64,000 nucleotides of DNA, taken from the NCBI RefSeq assembly GCF_041154675.1, contig NZ_AP031322.1, forward strand, positions 806,001 through 870,000. Direction: 5' to 3'. Shown piece after piece: positions 27,368 to 36,905 of the stretch (position 1 is the first letter of the stretch; every line of letters starts with the position of its first letter). This DNA is from Sulfurisphaera javensis. GTDB lineage: Archaea > Thermoproteota > Thermoprotei_A > Sulfolobales > Sulfolobaceae. A program made the position numbers and the translations under genes. The notes under the pieces are model-generated. The model saw only the letters and a program-made list of their open reading frames with translations. It was not told the DNA's origin and did no database searches.

Positions 27368-28576
27368 ATGCAAAAAGTCAAGTTATCTAAATTCAATGTT
27401 TTTCTTTACGATTATGGAATTATTTTTAATACATTAACAGGTTATGCAATAAAAGTTGATAAGGGGACTATGGAAAAAATTCAAAAAGGTGAAATACCGG
27501 AAGATTTAAAGGAAATTATTGAAGAAGGTTTTGCTGATCAAGATTTCGATCCAGATAGACTTATTGCAAATAAGAAGTATCTTGAACCTACTTTAGTATT
27601 AACATATGATTGTAATTTTGATTGCGTTTATTGTTTTCAAAAGGCATTTAGAAATAAAAGCAGGGTAAGTGAAACTGTAGTTAAAGGATTTGTTAATTAT
27701 ATTTTGAGGAAAAGAAAACCGACTAGAGTGACTTACTTTGGAGGTGAACCATTACTCGAGTTAAGAAGGATTGAAGAAATCTCTAATATTCTAAGAAAAG
27801 AGATAGATTATTCATTTAGCGTTGTAACAAATGGTTCTTTATTAACTCCTTATGTTCTTGATAAGCTAAATTCAGTGGGTTTAACACATGTTCAAATAAC
27901 TTTAGATGGTCCTAGAGAAATTCATGATAAAAGAAGGTATTTTGTGAATGGTAAAGGCTCTTTTGATATTATATTGAAAAATCTAAAGTATGCACAAGAT
28001 CATACTAAGGTTGTTCTAAGAATAAATATTGATGTAAAGAATATGGAAGAAATTGAAAGACTATTGAAGACTCTTAAGGATGAGGGAATAACAAATGTTA
28101 GATTAGATCCTCATTTAGTTCATGAGAATGTGTTTAGGCATGAGTATTGGCATAATACTTTATCTAAAGATAGTGAGGGTGAAATATTAGTTAAATTCTG
28201 GGAAATTGCTAAAGATTATGGATTTGAGATTCCACAAGAGGTATTCAGATTAGGAATATGTGTTGCTCACATAGATGAAGATATTGTTGTAGATCCCTTT
28301 GGAAATATTTATCCATGTTGGGCATTTACTGGTAATCCTCTTTATATAAAAGGAAAATTAAAAGAAGATGGGAGTATAGAATGGGTAAGAAAGGAATTAT
28401 TAGGAGAAAGAGCTAAATATGTGTGGAAAGGTAAGTGTGATAATTGTCCATTTTTGCCAATGTGTGTTGGTGGTTGTAGATTCTTTGCAGTTCTTGATAA
28501 AGGAAAATTTGATGAAATAGATTGTCAAAAGAGGAATTATGAGGAAATTGTAAAGTTAATAAAATATTTTATATAA
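27368..28576 (+). CDS. Radical SAM/SPASM peptide maturase
   Basis: 402 residues. The N-terminal 70 or so ([22 protein letters not shown]) look like the peptide-recognition region found in such maturases. The radical SAM cluster motif is C82-x3-C86-x2-C89 ([11 protein letters not shown]), followed by YFGGEPLLE and VVTNGSLL. The C-terminus is a SPASM domain binding extra iron-sulphur clusters: [21 protein letters not shown], then [14 protein letters not shown] and a final [13 protein letters not shown] enzymes of this form modify short peptides, for example by thioether or carbon-carbon crosslinks. The gene follows the 24-residue peptide gene by one base. No transporter or protease is next to it. 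Confidence 0.9.
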   Translation: MQKVKLSKFNVFLYDYGIIFNTLTGYAIKVDKGTMEKIQKGEIPEDLKEIIEEGFADQDFDPDRLIANKKYLEPTLVLTYDCNFDCVYCFQKAFRNKSRVSETVVKGFVNYILRKRKPTRVTYFGGEPLLELRRIEEISNILRKEIDYSFSVVTNGSLLTPYVLDKLNSVGLTHVQITLDGPREIHDKRRYFVNGKGSFDIILKNLKYAQDHTKVVLRINIDVKNMEEIERLLKTLKDEGITNVRLDPHLVHENVFRHEYWHNTLSKDSEGEILVKFWEIAKDYGFEIPQEVFRLGICVAHIDEDIVVDPFGNIYPCWAFTGNPLYIKGKLKEDGSIEWVRKELLGERAKYVWKGKCDNCPFLPMCVGGCRFFAVLDKGKFDEIDCQKRNYEEIVKLIKYFI

Positions 28577-28597
28577 AGAAATTTTCCTTAAATTATG

Positions 28598-28603
28598 TTT
28601 TTT
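28598..28603 (+). terminator. Possible T-run terminator after the maturase gene
   Basis: A run of six T residues 22 bases after the radical SAM stop codon, of the kind used by archaeal RNA polymerase for termination. Other T-rich stretches follow, so the exact site is uncertain. Confidence 0.3.
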
Positions 28604-28717
28604 AAGATTTTACTTAGCAAGGTAAACAATTGTTGCTTATTTTTCTTTTTATAATTTAATTGCTTAAAGAGAATACGGTTTTTAACTTTAATTGTTGTAC
28701 ACACTTAAGGAGTAAGG

Positions 28718-28726
28718 CTTATATAT
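28718..28726 (+). promoter_or_regulatory. Predicted TATA box before the tandem hairpins
   Basis: CTTATATAT at 28718-28726 predicts a transcription start near 28748-28752, right at the first hairpin. The RNA would begin with the repeats and then run into the DUF3800 gene. Confidence 0.5.
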
Positions 28727-28751
28727 GAAATTGTGAGAATAAAAAATGACA

Positions 28752-28824
28752 AAACAGGACTGTCCGGGGAAACGGACAGGATGATCGGATAAACCGGACT
28801 GTCCGGGGAAACGGACAGGATGAT
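28752..28824 (+). ncRNA. Two tandem GC-rich hairpins upstream of a DUF3800 gene
   Basis: Two copies of a 34-base unit (28752-28785 and 28791-28824) differ at one position and repeat with a 39-base period. Each contains the stem CTGTCCG / CGGACAG (7 bp) closing a short GGGAAA loop, followed by GATGAT. The GC content stands out sharply in this AT-rich region. A TATA box lies just before and the DUF3800 start is 45 bases after. Structured RNAs next to DUF3800 genes are known from published comparative RNA searches (the DUF3800 motifs), so a functional RNA is likely. Alternatives are a DNA operator pair or an attenuator. Confidence 0.6.
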
Positions 28825-28868
28825 GGGGGTTGTAAAATTTTAAAAAGTTATCACTATATCTATTTTCT

Positions 28869-29516
28869 GTGTTAGTTAGTGTTGATGAGTCTGGAAATCA
28901 GTCTACAAAGGATCCTTACCCTTTTGTAATAGGAATTGTAATCATTAGGGACGAGGAGAGGTATAAAAAGGACTATCATAATTTCTTTGGTGATAGAATT
29001 TTCAAGTATTCGGAAGATAAGCCGAAAATAAGTAACGTAGAGGGAAACGTTAAAGGAGAATTCATTTCCTTTCTATCTGCACGTATATTCTCTATAGCGA
29101 TAATCGTGGAAAAATTTGAAGATATAAAAAGTTTAGCAGTTGATATTTATGGCAAGCTTGTAGCTTTTCATTTGAGGAAAATTGATTTGAAAGGGAAAGT
29201 GAAGGTATTGTATGATAGAAATCCTCTTTTAAAGAAAGACGAGAAACTATATATTCAAAATAACTTTCATTATTGGTTAAAATACATAAAAGGTATATGG
29301 ATCAGTGTTAGCTTTGAGGGTAAAGATAAAGATATAACGATCTTTCCTGCTGATTATGTAGCTGGACTAACTAGAGATTACGAATTATGCATGGAAAGAG
29401 AGATTAAAAATGAAAAATATTGCGGACTTATTAGGGAATGGATAGACTTACTCTCTCCTTGTATATATTTTTACACAACTAGTGAAATAAGAGAGATTGT
29501 TAGAGAGCTGAATTAA
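28869..29516 (+). CDS. DUF3800 family protein, RNase H-like fold
   Basis: 215 residues. The N-terminal VSVDESGN holds the conserved Asp of DUF3800; KVLYDRN and the C-terminal PADYVAGL (FPADYVAGLTRDYE) give the further acidic residues of the putative RNase H-like active site. The start is GTG 28869, immediately ahead of the conserved strand, so little can be missing. Tandem hairpins on the same transcript precede the gene. DUF3800 proteins are widespread in defence islands and near mobile elements; their activity is not firmly established. Function here is probably tied to the hairpin RNA. Confidence 0.8.
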   Translation: MLVSVDESGNQSTKDPYPFVIGIVIIRDEERYKKDYHNFFGDRIFKYSEDKPKISNVEGNVKGEFISFLSARIFSIAIIVEKFEDIKSLAVDIYGKLVAFHLRKIDLKGKVKVLYDRNPLLKKDEKLYIQNNFHYWLKYIKGIWISVSFEGKDKDITIFPADYVAGLTRDYELCMEREIKNEKYCGLIREWIDLLSPCIYFYTTSEIREIVRELN

Positions 29517-29924
29517 CTACGTAATTTGTTCGAATCTTCATGTAATATTCTGGTTACGTTAGTTTATCTGATGCATTTCTTAGTTCAACTAAATGTGATT
29601 AGGAATTTCTATCTAATTGCACATCAATATTCATATTTAATCATATGTGATGATCCAAATGAGAATTATATGAAGATATTGAGAATCTTACAATTAAATA
29701 TTAAATTTGAATTCTTAATCACATTTTGTTTGAATTATGAAATGTCATAAATTTATTTTATCGCTATTCTTAAAGCTTCAATAACATACGTTAAAACAGT
29801 ATTTCAAAGGTTCTCACATAATAAATAATTTCTAGTCAACCTACTCCACCGTTTTGGCAAAAAAGATAAAAATCATAAGTGACGTATATAAAAATAGTTT
29901 AAATACAAGTTAAATGAGAAAAAA
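29517..29924. other. Region without a supported gene
   Basis: A 74-codon frame starting with TTG at 29526 is present but has no ribosome-binding site and irregular hydrophobic composition, so I regard it as chance or decayed sequence. Nothing else stands out. Confidence 0.4.
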
Positions 29925-32132
29925 TTAAATTATTTGACTTATAGGAATTGCTATTACATATCCCCATATTGAATCATCAATTAGAGTATTACCCACAATT
30001 ACGGGCTGATCTTTTCCAAGATCAGTTCCAGTATAATAATTTGCTACTATCTGTCCATTTTCAGCGTTTAATACTGTTATGTTAACGAAGTTAGGGACAA
30101 TAATGTAACCATCATAATATACTGGTTGATCAGCTAATGAGGCCTTAGGTAATTTAGGTGATACCCATATTAACTTGCCAGTAGTTAAGTTAAATGCAGC
30201 TACTGTTCTGTTAATATGTGAAGGTACATAAATTACTCCATTGTATACTAAGGGACTAAATCCATTATTATCATCTCCAGGGTGACCATAACCTGTAATG
30301 TTCTCGATATAGATTATATTCCCGTCAGTTACATTTACAACCATTAATACTTGTCTAACATAGATTTGATTTAAGTAAACTCCTTTATATATTGGATATC
30401 CCATGAAACTATCGACTAAATATTCTCCATATATTGCTGGAACTGCATCACCTACTGATGAACCGTATGCGAAGGGAACTTTTAATAACCAAGCTAATGA
30501 ACCATTATTTGCATATAAAGCAACTATTGCTGACATATTTACTGGATAACCCGGAGAGAATGCTGCAATAACTAATGCGTAGTTCTTACCTTGATATAAA
30601 TCTAAACTTGCCATATTTGCACTTCCATCATAAGAATAATTCCAAACTTTTTGTCCAGTTGTTGCATTTAATGCATAAATGTTTCCATCTCCGTCATCAA
30701 AGATAACTAAACCATTATAAATTACTGGAGTCGGCATTGCTTCAGATTTAGTTAAGTATAGCCATAATGGGACTCCATCAGTAGCGTTTATAGCCAATAA
30801 ACCATTTAATCCAGTATATAAACCTCTATGTCCTCCACCATAGGCATTTAATTTCCCTTGAGTATATGTAAATGTAGCCCCTCCTAATCCAACGTAAACT
30901 ATTCCATTATATACAACTGGCTCAACCATGATTACAGCTGCAGGTGTTGTTAATTCCCATATTAGTTTACCGGTTTGAGAATTTATCGCATAAAGTTGAC
31001 CCATGTCCGAAGCAACGTACACTACTCCATTAGCATATGAAGGACCTACTGCATCTCCAGCTGCTTGTTCATAACCTGCACCATATTCTGAGCCTAATTC
31101 TTTCATATCATTTTCCCATGCAGTAATATTACCAAATTGAAATGCATTTTGTTGTTGAAAAATCCAATTAGCATTTAATGATCCAGAAAATACTGGGTTT
31201 CTATTTGGAGAATTTGCGTACATTAACCAATTTGAAGGACCAGTAATCAAAACGGATAAGTTTCCGGGGTAATAATATGTAGTAAATCCAAAACCATGTA
31301 GATAAGTAGTAAACACTTCTTCAGAAGGAGTAGAAGAAAAAGAGGATGTAGAACTTGGGACCCCCATAGACATGTTTAATACTTTCCAGAACTGGTTAAT
31401 TGCTTGCATTAGTTGTGGATTGCTTTGTGTAATGAGCTCTTCCATTACTTGTTCTGGTGTTAGTTTAGCAATTGCTGATGGTGAATACGACGGACCAATT
31501 AAGATCCACGTTCCATTAGGCCCAGTTACTATCATCATTGTTACTGGATGTGGTGGCACCTTATATTGGCCTATTAAAGGAACATTATACATCACTGCTA
31601 TATTATAAACCCATTGTGGAGCATATTCCTTTAATTCTTGTAATCCGGCATATAATGCAATAGTTGGGCTTAAAGAGTAGTTTAGTGGTTTTGGTGTTGG
31701 CAAGACTGTTTCGTTTAGATATTCGTTATAAAGATATATGTAATCAAATATGACTGGAGAGTTCTTTGGTATTGACACTCCTTCAAATAATAATCCAGGG
31801 ACATTGGGTGGTGTTCTAAACGGATCAGATGTATGGTAAACATAGGTAAAGTTTATTCCGTAATGCGATAATACATAGTATATTAACCATGAGTCCATTG
31901 CTGCTACATGGCATCCAATCCAACCAGAAAGGAATACTTCAGTTTTGTTTGGCGGTGCAAAGTCCATATTTGTTACTTTAGTCCATACTCCAACCTTAAC
32001 ATCAGATAGTGGCACCCATCTTGAATTATTTGCTGGTTGTTGACTATTAGAAGGAGAATATGTTAAATACGTTGTTGATGTAGCTATACTGATAGCTATT
32101 ATTACTAGAAGGGGTATGAGAAATTTTTTCAT
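29925..32132 (-). CDS. Secreted PQQ-type beta-propeller protein
   Basis: 735 residues. An N-terminal signal or anchor (KKFLIPLLVIIAISIATS) is followed by a domain of about 300 residues typical of Sulfolobales (VGVWTKVTNMDFAPPNKTEVFLSGWIGCHVAAMDSW...). From about residue 345 the sequence is an eight-bladed-type propeller with repeats such as GVVYVASDMGQLYAINSQTGKLIWEL, GLNGLLAINATDG and NIYALNATTGQKVWNYSYDG. These are PQQ-enzyme-like repeats. I see no clear set of PQQ/Ca ligands, so it may be a non-enzymatic binding protein or an electron-transfer protein of the pseudoperiplasm. Many N-glycosylation sequons fit extracellular location. It stands alone. Confidence 0.75.
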   Translation of the reverse strand: MKKFLIPLLVIIAISIATSTTYLTYSPSNSQQPANNSRWVPLSDVKVGVWTKVTNMDFAPPNKTEVFLSGWIGCHVAAMDSWLIYYVLSHYGINFTYVYHTSDPFRTPPNVPGLLFEGVSIPKNSPVIFDYIYLYNEYLNETVLPTPKPLNYSLSPTIALYAGLQELKEYAPQWVYNIAVMYNVPLIGQYKVPPHPVTMMIVTGPNGTWILIGPSYSPSAIAKLTPEQVMEELITQSNPQLMQAINQFWKVLNMSMGVPSSTSSFSSTPSEEVFTTYLHGFGFTTYYYPGNLSVLITGPSNWLMYANSPNRNPVFSGSLNANWIFQQQNAFQFGNITAWENDMKELGSEYGAGYEQAAGDAVGPSYANGVVYVASDMGQLYAINSQTGKLIWELTTPAAVIMVEPVVYNGIVYVGLGGATFTYTQGKLNAYGGGHRGLYTGLNGLLAINATDGVPLWLYLTKSEAMPTPVIYNGLVIFDDGDGNIYALNATTGQKVWNYSYDGSANMASLDLYQGKNYALVIAAFSPGYPVNMSAIVALYANNGSLAWLLKVPFAYGSSVGDAVPAIYGEYLVDSFMGYPIYKGVYLNQIYVRQVLMVVNVTDGNIIYIENITGYGHPGDDNNGFSPLVYNGVIYVPSHINRTVAAFNLTTGKLIWVSPKLPKASLADQPVYYDGYIIVPNFVNITVLNAENGQIVANYYTGTDLGKDQPVIVGNTLIDDSIWGYVIAIPISQII

Positions 32133-32444
32133 TCGGGGTCATCATTTATGCTGATTTTTAGACTATAAATTCTTTTCAAATGAAAACTTATGAAAAACTT
32201 TTTTTACTTAAAATTTTAATATCAGTATATAGAGAATTAATTTAATTGTTTTTAATAATAAATTTTAATTAGTGAAATCCAAAGTATTATTTATCTTTCA
32301 AAAATTCGGAAGATCAAAGTTTAGCAAATTTAAATTTTACTTGCGAAGTTAGTTAAAACTTAGATGAATTTAAAATAGCTAGGTTTGTTTTTAAAACCAT
32401 ATCCATAATTTAAATTTTTAAGAGGAGTATCAAAAGTCATTTGT
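32133..32444. other. Divergent promoter region
   Basis: 312 bases between divergent genes, with no ORF or repeat of note. A TATA-like TTTAAATTTTTAAG near 32410-32423 lies about 25 bases before the permease start. Confidence 0.4.
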
Positions 32445-34133
32445 ATGGAACTAAATAGCGATGAAAAATTGAAAAAAGTTCTTTCTAAGTGGGAGTTAAC
32501 TTATCTTTCATTAGGTGGAATAATAGGTTCTGGTTGGTTATTTGCTCCTTTAGGAGCAGCTGCTTATGCTGGAGTTTATTCAATTTTTTCTTGGATAATT
32601 AGTGGATTTATGATGATTATAATAGCACTAACCTATGCTGAAATAGCTTCTATGCTACCAAGATCTGGCGGGATCATTAGATATCCTCATTATACTCACG
32701 GTAAAATAGTAGGATTTTTTATGTTCTGGGAATATTTAATTTCAGCAGTATCAACAGTATCAGTTGAAGCTGTAGGAGCTGTAACATATCTTTCTCATTT
32801 CCTACCTTCTTTGTACTCTAATGGACAGTTAAGCCTTAAAGGCATCTTACTAACCTATTTACTGATTATAATTTTCTTTTTTGCAAATTACTATGGAGTT
32901 AAGATTTTAGGAAGAATTTCTCATGGAATGGGTTGGTGGAAGCTAATAATTCCTACAATAACTACAATAATTTTATTCTTTTTTATAAATTCAACAAACT
33001 TTACCTTACCAAGTAATTTTGAAGGTATGTTTTATGCAATCCCTGCATCTGGTATTGTCTTTTCTTATTTAGGTTTTAGACAAGCCATAGAATATGGAGG
33101 AGAAGGAAAAAATCCACAGAAAGATATTCCTTTTGCTTTATTATCTTCCCTTTCAATAGCAATGGTATTATTTACGTTATTGCAGATTGGTTTTATTGGT
33201 GCTTTAAATATTTCTTCTGCAAACTGGAAGAGTTTGCTAAGTTCTCCAATAAGTAATTCACCTATATTTTCAGTACTACAGATACATTCAATTGCAAGTA
33301 TAGAGTTACCTTTAGATTTTTGGTTAACTATATTAATATTTGATAGTATTGTATCTCCGATAGGTACAGGTATTATATATACTGGCACATCTGCTAGGAC
33401 TATTTATGCTTCTGCAACTAATGGATATTTACCTAAATTATTTGCAAAAGTTAATGAAAAAGGAATTCCAGAGATTTCTTTATATGTCTCAATAATCTCT
33501 GCAGGGCTATTCTTATTGCCCTTGCCTTCTTGGTTTGCTATAGTTAACATATCTTCTACGGCAACAGTTACAACATATATAATGGGAGGAATTGAGTTAG
33601 AGTCTTTTAGAAAGTTATATCCGCATATAAAGAGGCCATTTTCTTTACCTTATTGGAGAATGATATCACCACTATCAACAATATTTGCAAGTTTACTGGT
33701 TTATTGGTCTGGATTTAGCACTTTGTTTTACATTATTGTTATAGGTCTTTTAGGTCTTTCATTCTATTTATTACTATCTTCGGAAAAGAAGATTATTAAT
33801 TTAATCTCCATTATAAATATTACAGTCATCTCGATACTATTCTATAGATTTACTAATAACTTGAATAATGCTAATAATTTATTTTTCTTTATCTTTCTAG
33901 TTATAGTGTCTTTATCTATAATTTCTCAATTGATATTATATAAAGATAAAAGAGAAGTAAGGGCATCATATTGGTTAATAATATTCTTAGTTATGATTAT
34001 AACACTGTCATATTTTAGCTCATTTGGTTTATATACTGTGATAGAATTTCCATATGATACATTAATTCTCGGAGTCCTAATGTTAATAATCCATTATCTT
34101 GCTGTCAATACTTCTATTCCAATCCAAACTTAG
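32445..34133 (+). CDS. APC-superfamily amino-acid permease
   Basis: 562 residues and about 12-14 transmembrane segments. The first helix contains the APC substrate-binding motif GGIIGSGWLFAPLGAAAYAG. Helix 6 (GIVFSYLGFRQAIEYGGEGKNPQKDIP) carries the typical cytoplasmic EYGGEGKNPQKDIP loop of amino-acid permeases. Two extra hydrophobic segments at the C-terminus are common in archaeal members. It imports an amino acid or similar amine by proton coupling; the substrate is not predictable. It converges with the TauE/SafE gene two bases away. Confidence 0.9.
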   Translation: MELNSDEKLKKVLSKWELTYLSLGGIIGSGWLFAPLGAAAYAGVYSIFSWIISGFMMIIIALTYAEIASMLPRSGGIIRYPHYTHGKIVGFFMFWEYLISAVSTVSVEAVGAVTYLSHFLPSLYSNGQLSLKGILLTYLLIIIFFFANYYGVKILGRISHGMGWWKLIIPTITTIILFFFINSTNFTLPSNFEGMFYAIPASGIVFSYLGFRQAIEYGGEGKNPQKDIPFALLSSLSIAMVLFTLLQIGFIGALNISSANWKSLLSSPISNSPIFSVLQIHSIASIELPLDFWLTILIFDSIVSPIGTGIIYTGTSARTIYASATNGYLPKLFAKVNEKGIPEISLYVSIISAGLFLLPLPSWFAIVNISSTATVTTYIMGGIELESFRKLYPHIKRPFSLPYWRMISPLSTIFASLLVYWSGFSTLFYIIVIGLLGLSFYLLLSSEKKIINLISIINITVISILFYRFTNNLNNANNLFFFIFLVIVSLSIISQLILYKDKREVRASYWLIIFLVMIITLSYFSSFGLYTVIEFPYDTLILGVLMLIIHYLAVNTSIPIQT

Positions 34134-34135
34134 AA

Positions 34136-34891
34136 TCATAAAACTTTAAATAACTCACTAATTGAAGTCAAAACGAAGACACTTCCTAGAAACATGTAAA
34201 TGTAGGAGGCTTTCATTTTGTTTGCTAATTTTGCAAAATAATAACCAGATATTAACGCTGTTATCCCGATCACTACACCTGCAATTAAGTCAATTCTTCC
34301 AGCCGATAAGTAAGCTAAACTCCCACTAGTTGCGGAAAATAACATGGCTAAAGTTGCAGTACCTATCATCCTTTTTATTTCGATATTGAAGAGTAACATC
34401 ATAACTGCAATAAACATTATCCCTCCGCTTGCACCTAAAGTTCCAGTAACAATTCCTATAATCATTGCTAAAAATATTGCAATAATGAATTTTAATTTTC
34501 CAATTTCAACTCTTTTGATGTTCAGTTTTGGATTTCTTGATCTTCTAAAAGATACATAAGCCATGTATGAAGTGAAGAGTACAAAGGCTCCTTCTAATCC
34601 TTTTTCTGGCACAGCAAATGCTATTCTAGATCCGATCTGAGCTCCAATAATAGCTCCTAAACCTAACAATAAGGAAATTTTATAATCAACATTACCATGT
34701 TTAAAATAAACAAAAATAACTGATATTGTAGTAATTACATCAACTAAAAGACTTGATCCTATTGAATCATAATAAGATAAACCTAAATAAGAAAGGGCTG
34801 GGACTACAATAAGTACTCCACTAGATCCAGTTATTCCAGTTAAAATACCTACTGCAATACCTATAAGGATAAGGATGTAAATGGGGATCAT
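34136..34891 (-). CDS. TauE/SafE (DUF81) family anion exporter
   Basis: 251 residues with about eight transmembrane segments. Two halves carry the family motif: GILTGITGSSGVLIVVPALSYLG and IGIVTGTLGASGGIMFIAVMM. The family exports sulphite, sulphoacetate or related organosulphur anions. In a sulphur-metabolising archaeon sulphite export is plausible but unproved. It lies 23 bases downstream of the phosphorylase gene on the same strand, probably in one transcript. Confidence 0.85.
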   Translation of the reverse strand: MIPIYILILIGIAVGILTGITGSSGVLIVVPALSYLGLSYYDSIGSSLLVDVITTISVIFVYFKHGNVDYKISLLLGLGAIIGAQIGSRIAFAVPEKGLEGAFVLFTSYMAYVSFRRSRNPKLNIKRVEIGKLKFIIAIFLAMIIGIVTGTLGASGGIMFIAVMMLLFNIEIKRMIGTATLAMLFSATSGSLAYLSAGRIDLIAGVVIGITALISGYYFAKLANKMKASYIYMFLGSVFVLTSISELFKVL

Positions 34892-34914
34892 AAGAATACC
34901 AGAGAAAAAAGAGT

Positions 34915-35616
34915 TTAAAGACTTTCTAATATAGCTTGAGCAATTATTTTCTCTTCTTCGTTTATCTTATCTTGCGTCAGTGAGTCTCCAGTTAACCCAT
35001 TTCTGTATATTAAATGTACTGATAAGGCCTTAAAGTTAAGCAAATTACCTAAGAAGTATAATCCTGCGCCTTCTAATTCTATTGCTATATGATTTCTTGC
35101 TGACACTTTTTCTAAGAATTCTTTACTGTGAGTCATTAATGCATCACTAGTATATACTATTCCAACTCTGACACTTAGATTCTTTTTCTTTAAGTTTTCT
35201 ACCACTTTATTGAGTAATTCATAGTCTGGTGTTAATGCGTAACTAAAGTATTCACCTAAATATTGGTAAAATGTGCCACCTATGTTATAGGAATAACCAA
35301 TAGGTACTACTACTTCTCCTGCTTTTACATCTTTTAATCCTGTTGCTGATCCAAATCTTACAATTTTCCTTACTCCTAAATTATATAGATCATGAGTAAC
35401 TAAAGTTAATGAAGGAATTCCTATTCCGTGAAATACTACGCTTACTTTTTCTCCTTTATATGTTCCTACATAGGTAGTATAGCCTGCAAATTCACTAACT
35501 AATTTAGGATTCTCTAAAAGTTGAACTACTGTTTTCATTCTTTGTATATTTCCAACAATTATTGCCTTATCTCCAAGTTCCCCTTCTTTTGCTGTTATTA
35601 GAGCCATTGCATTCAT
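34915..35616 (-). CDS. Nucleoside phosphorylase (PNP/UDP family)
   Basis: 233 residues, the normal length for the trimeric/hexameric PNP-UDP family. Family motifs are visible: VVFHGIGIPSLTLVTHDLYNLGV, RFGSATGL, and ELEGAGLYFLGN with the conserved acidic pair near the nucleoside site. It splits purine nucleosides or uridine with phosphate to base and (deoxy)ribose-1-phosphate. Sulfolobales also have a methylthioadenosine phosphorylase; this sequence looks more like the uridine/purine paralogue. It is followed by the TauE/SafE gene. Confidence 0.85.
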   Translation of the reverse strand: MNAMALITAKEGELGDKAIIVGNIQRMKTVVQLLENPKLVSEFAGYTTYVGTYKGEKVSVVFHGIGIPSLTLVTHDLYNLGVRKIVRFGSATGLKDVKAGEVVVPIGYSYNIGGTFYQYLGEYFSYALTPDYELLNKVVENLKKKNLSVRVGIVYTSDALMTHSKEFLEKVSARNHIAIELEGAGLYFLGNLLNFKALSVHLIYRNGLTGDSLTQDKINEEEKIIAQAILESL

Positions 35617-35882
35617 TGTAAGGTACTGAATAATTTATATTTCTAACTGTTCAGTTTTAACGGGGCTAAACTTATATTTTAATATTGAAAAGCAGTTTTA
35701 AAATAGTTTCAAAAGTTTAAAATCACTTTCGCTAGAAAGCCCTAAATTGTTGAAAAAATAAACTGAGATTAATAAAAATATTTGATTGTAACTAATATTT
35801 TATATATATAGAAATTAACATAAAAACTTTATAAGCGAAATAAACATTAATTTTAAATAAAAGCTTCTTTTAGCTATACCAT

Positions 35883-36905
35883 ATGAGAATAACCGCTGAA
35901 TGGTTTCCGACAATTTTAGGAACAATGGTTTTATCTTTAGTCTCATGGATAAATTCTATTCTTTGGAACAACAATATTTTTCTTAATATAGGAAAAGTAA
36001 TATATTTTATTGGATTAATCTTGTTTTTCTCCTTCTTATTTTTCTGGGGTTATGGATATCTTAAATCTCCAAAGTTAATAAAGGAGGACTTCAATAACAT
36101 AACAAGAGTAGCTTTTTCAGCATTTATTGGAGTTTTACTTTACATTTTTGGATTCTTTACTACCGTATATGTGAATGCTTCACCATTAACAATTAATTTC
36201 TTGTATTATATTTTCTTATTTGCTTATTTTTTAGTTCTTACTGTAAATATTATTATTGGTTATAAACTCTATACTCAGAATATTGAGCAAAGGGAAGTAA
36301 GTTATGCATTATTAGTACCTTCAATAGGAATTTCCGCCAATGTAATTCTCTCAGCACCTATATTACCACCTTATTATCCTTATATTAGTAAAGAGGAGAC
36401 AGAGATAGCTTATTTTTTAATGTTAATAGCCGTAGGAATAACATTCTTTCAATTTTTATTTATAGGCACTGCAGCATTTTTATCTCATATATACATAAAA
36501 GCTTATCAAACTAGCCCTGCAGTTATGATTCCCTTAGGTGCAGCTAGTATCCTTTCAATAAATATCTTAACCTTTCCTTCATATAACGATCTAGGATTAT
36601 TTTATTTCCCTCAAAAATATGCAATAACTTTAGCTATAATACTTTGGGGCTTTGAGATATGGAATTTTATAGTAGCATTATTAATTGCAATAAAAAATAT
36701 AAAAAAGAAAATGCCTTTAACTGTTTGGGCGTACGTATTTCCTCTAGGTATTATGACGTTTGACAACTTCATGATTTATCAAATAACAAGTTTATCAGTA
36801 TTTTTCATTAGCATAGAAATATTTAGCATAATTGCAATAGCTTTTTACATTTATGCATTATACAATACAATATTATTTTTAAAAGAGAAAAAAAGCTTAT
36901 TCTAG
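35883..36905 (+). CDS. TDT-like (tellurite-resistance/dicarboxylate) transporter
   Basis: 340 residues with about ten transmembrane helices. The start AEWFPTILGTMVLSLVSW resembles the first helix of the TehA/Mae1/SLAC1 family (WF.. MGTG). LVPSIGISANVILSA and TVWAYVFPLGIMTFDNF fit later conserved helices. Such proteins are channels or transporters for organic or inorganic anions. The resemblance is distant, so the family call is tentative, but a multi-pass membrane protein is certain. It converges with the next gene and overlaps it by 9 bases. Confidence 0.55.
   Translation: MRITAEWFPTILGTMVLSLVSWINSILWNNNIFLNIGKVIYFIGLILFFSFLFFWGYGYLKSPKLIKEDFNNITRVAFSAFIGVLLYIFGFFTTVYVNASPLTINFLYYIFLFAYFLVLTVNIIIGYKLYTQNIEQREVSYALLVPSIGISANVILSAPILPPYYPYISKEETEIAYFLMLIAVGITFFQFLFIGTAAFLSHIYIKAYQTSPAVMIPLGAASILSINILTFPSYNDLGLFYFPQKYAITLAIILWGFEIWNFIVALLIAIKNIKKKMPLTVWAYVFPLGIMTFDNFMIYQITSLSVFFISIEIFSIIAIAFYIYALYNTILFLKEKKSLF

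Noticed and set aside
28752-28824. The two repeated units as a minimal CRISPR array
   Set aside because: Only two copies, a 10-base spacer and a strong internal hairpin; no leader or cas genes. They fit a structured RNA better.
29520-29545. TTGTTCGAATC resembling a tRNA T-loop
   Set aside because: No acceptor or anticodon stem can be formed around it and the region is too AT-rich for a thermophile tRNA.
29526-29750. 74-codon plus-strand ORF
   Set aside because: TTG start, no ribosome-binding site, irregular composition and no recognisable motif; treated as chance.
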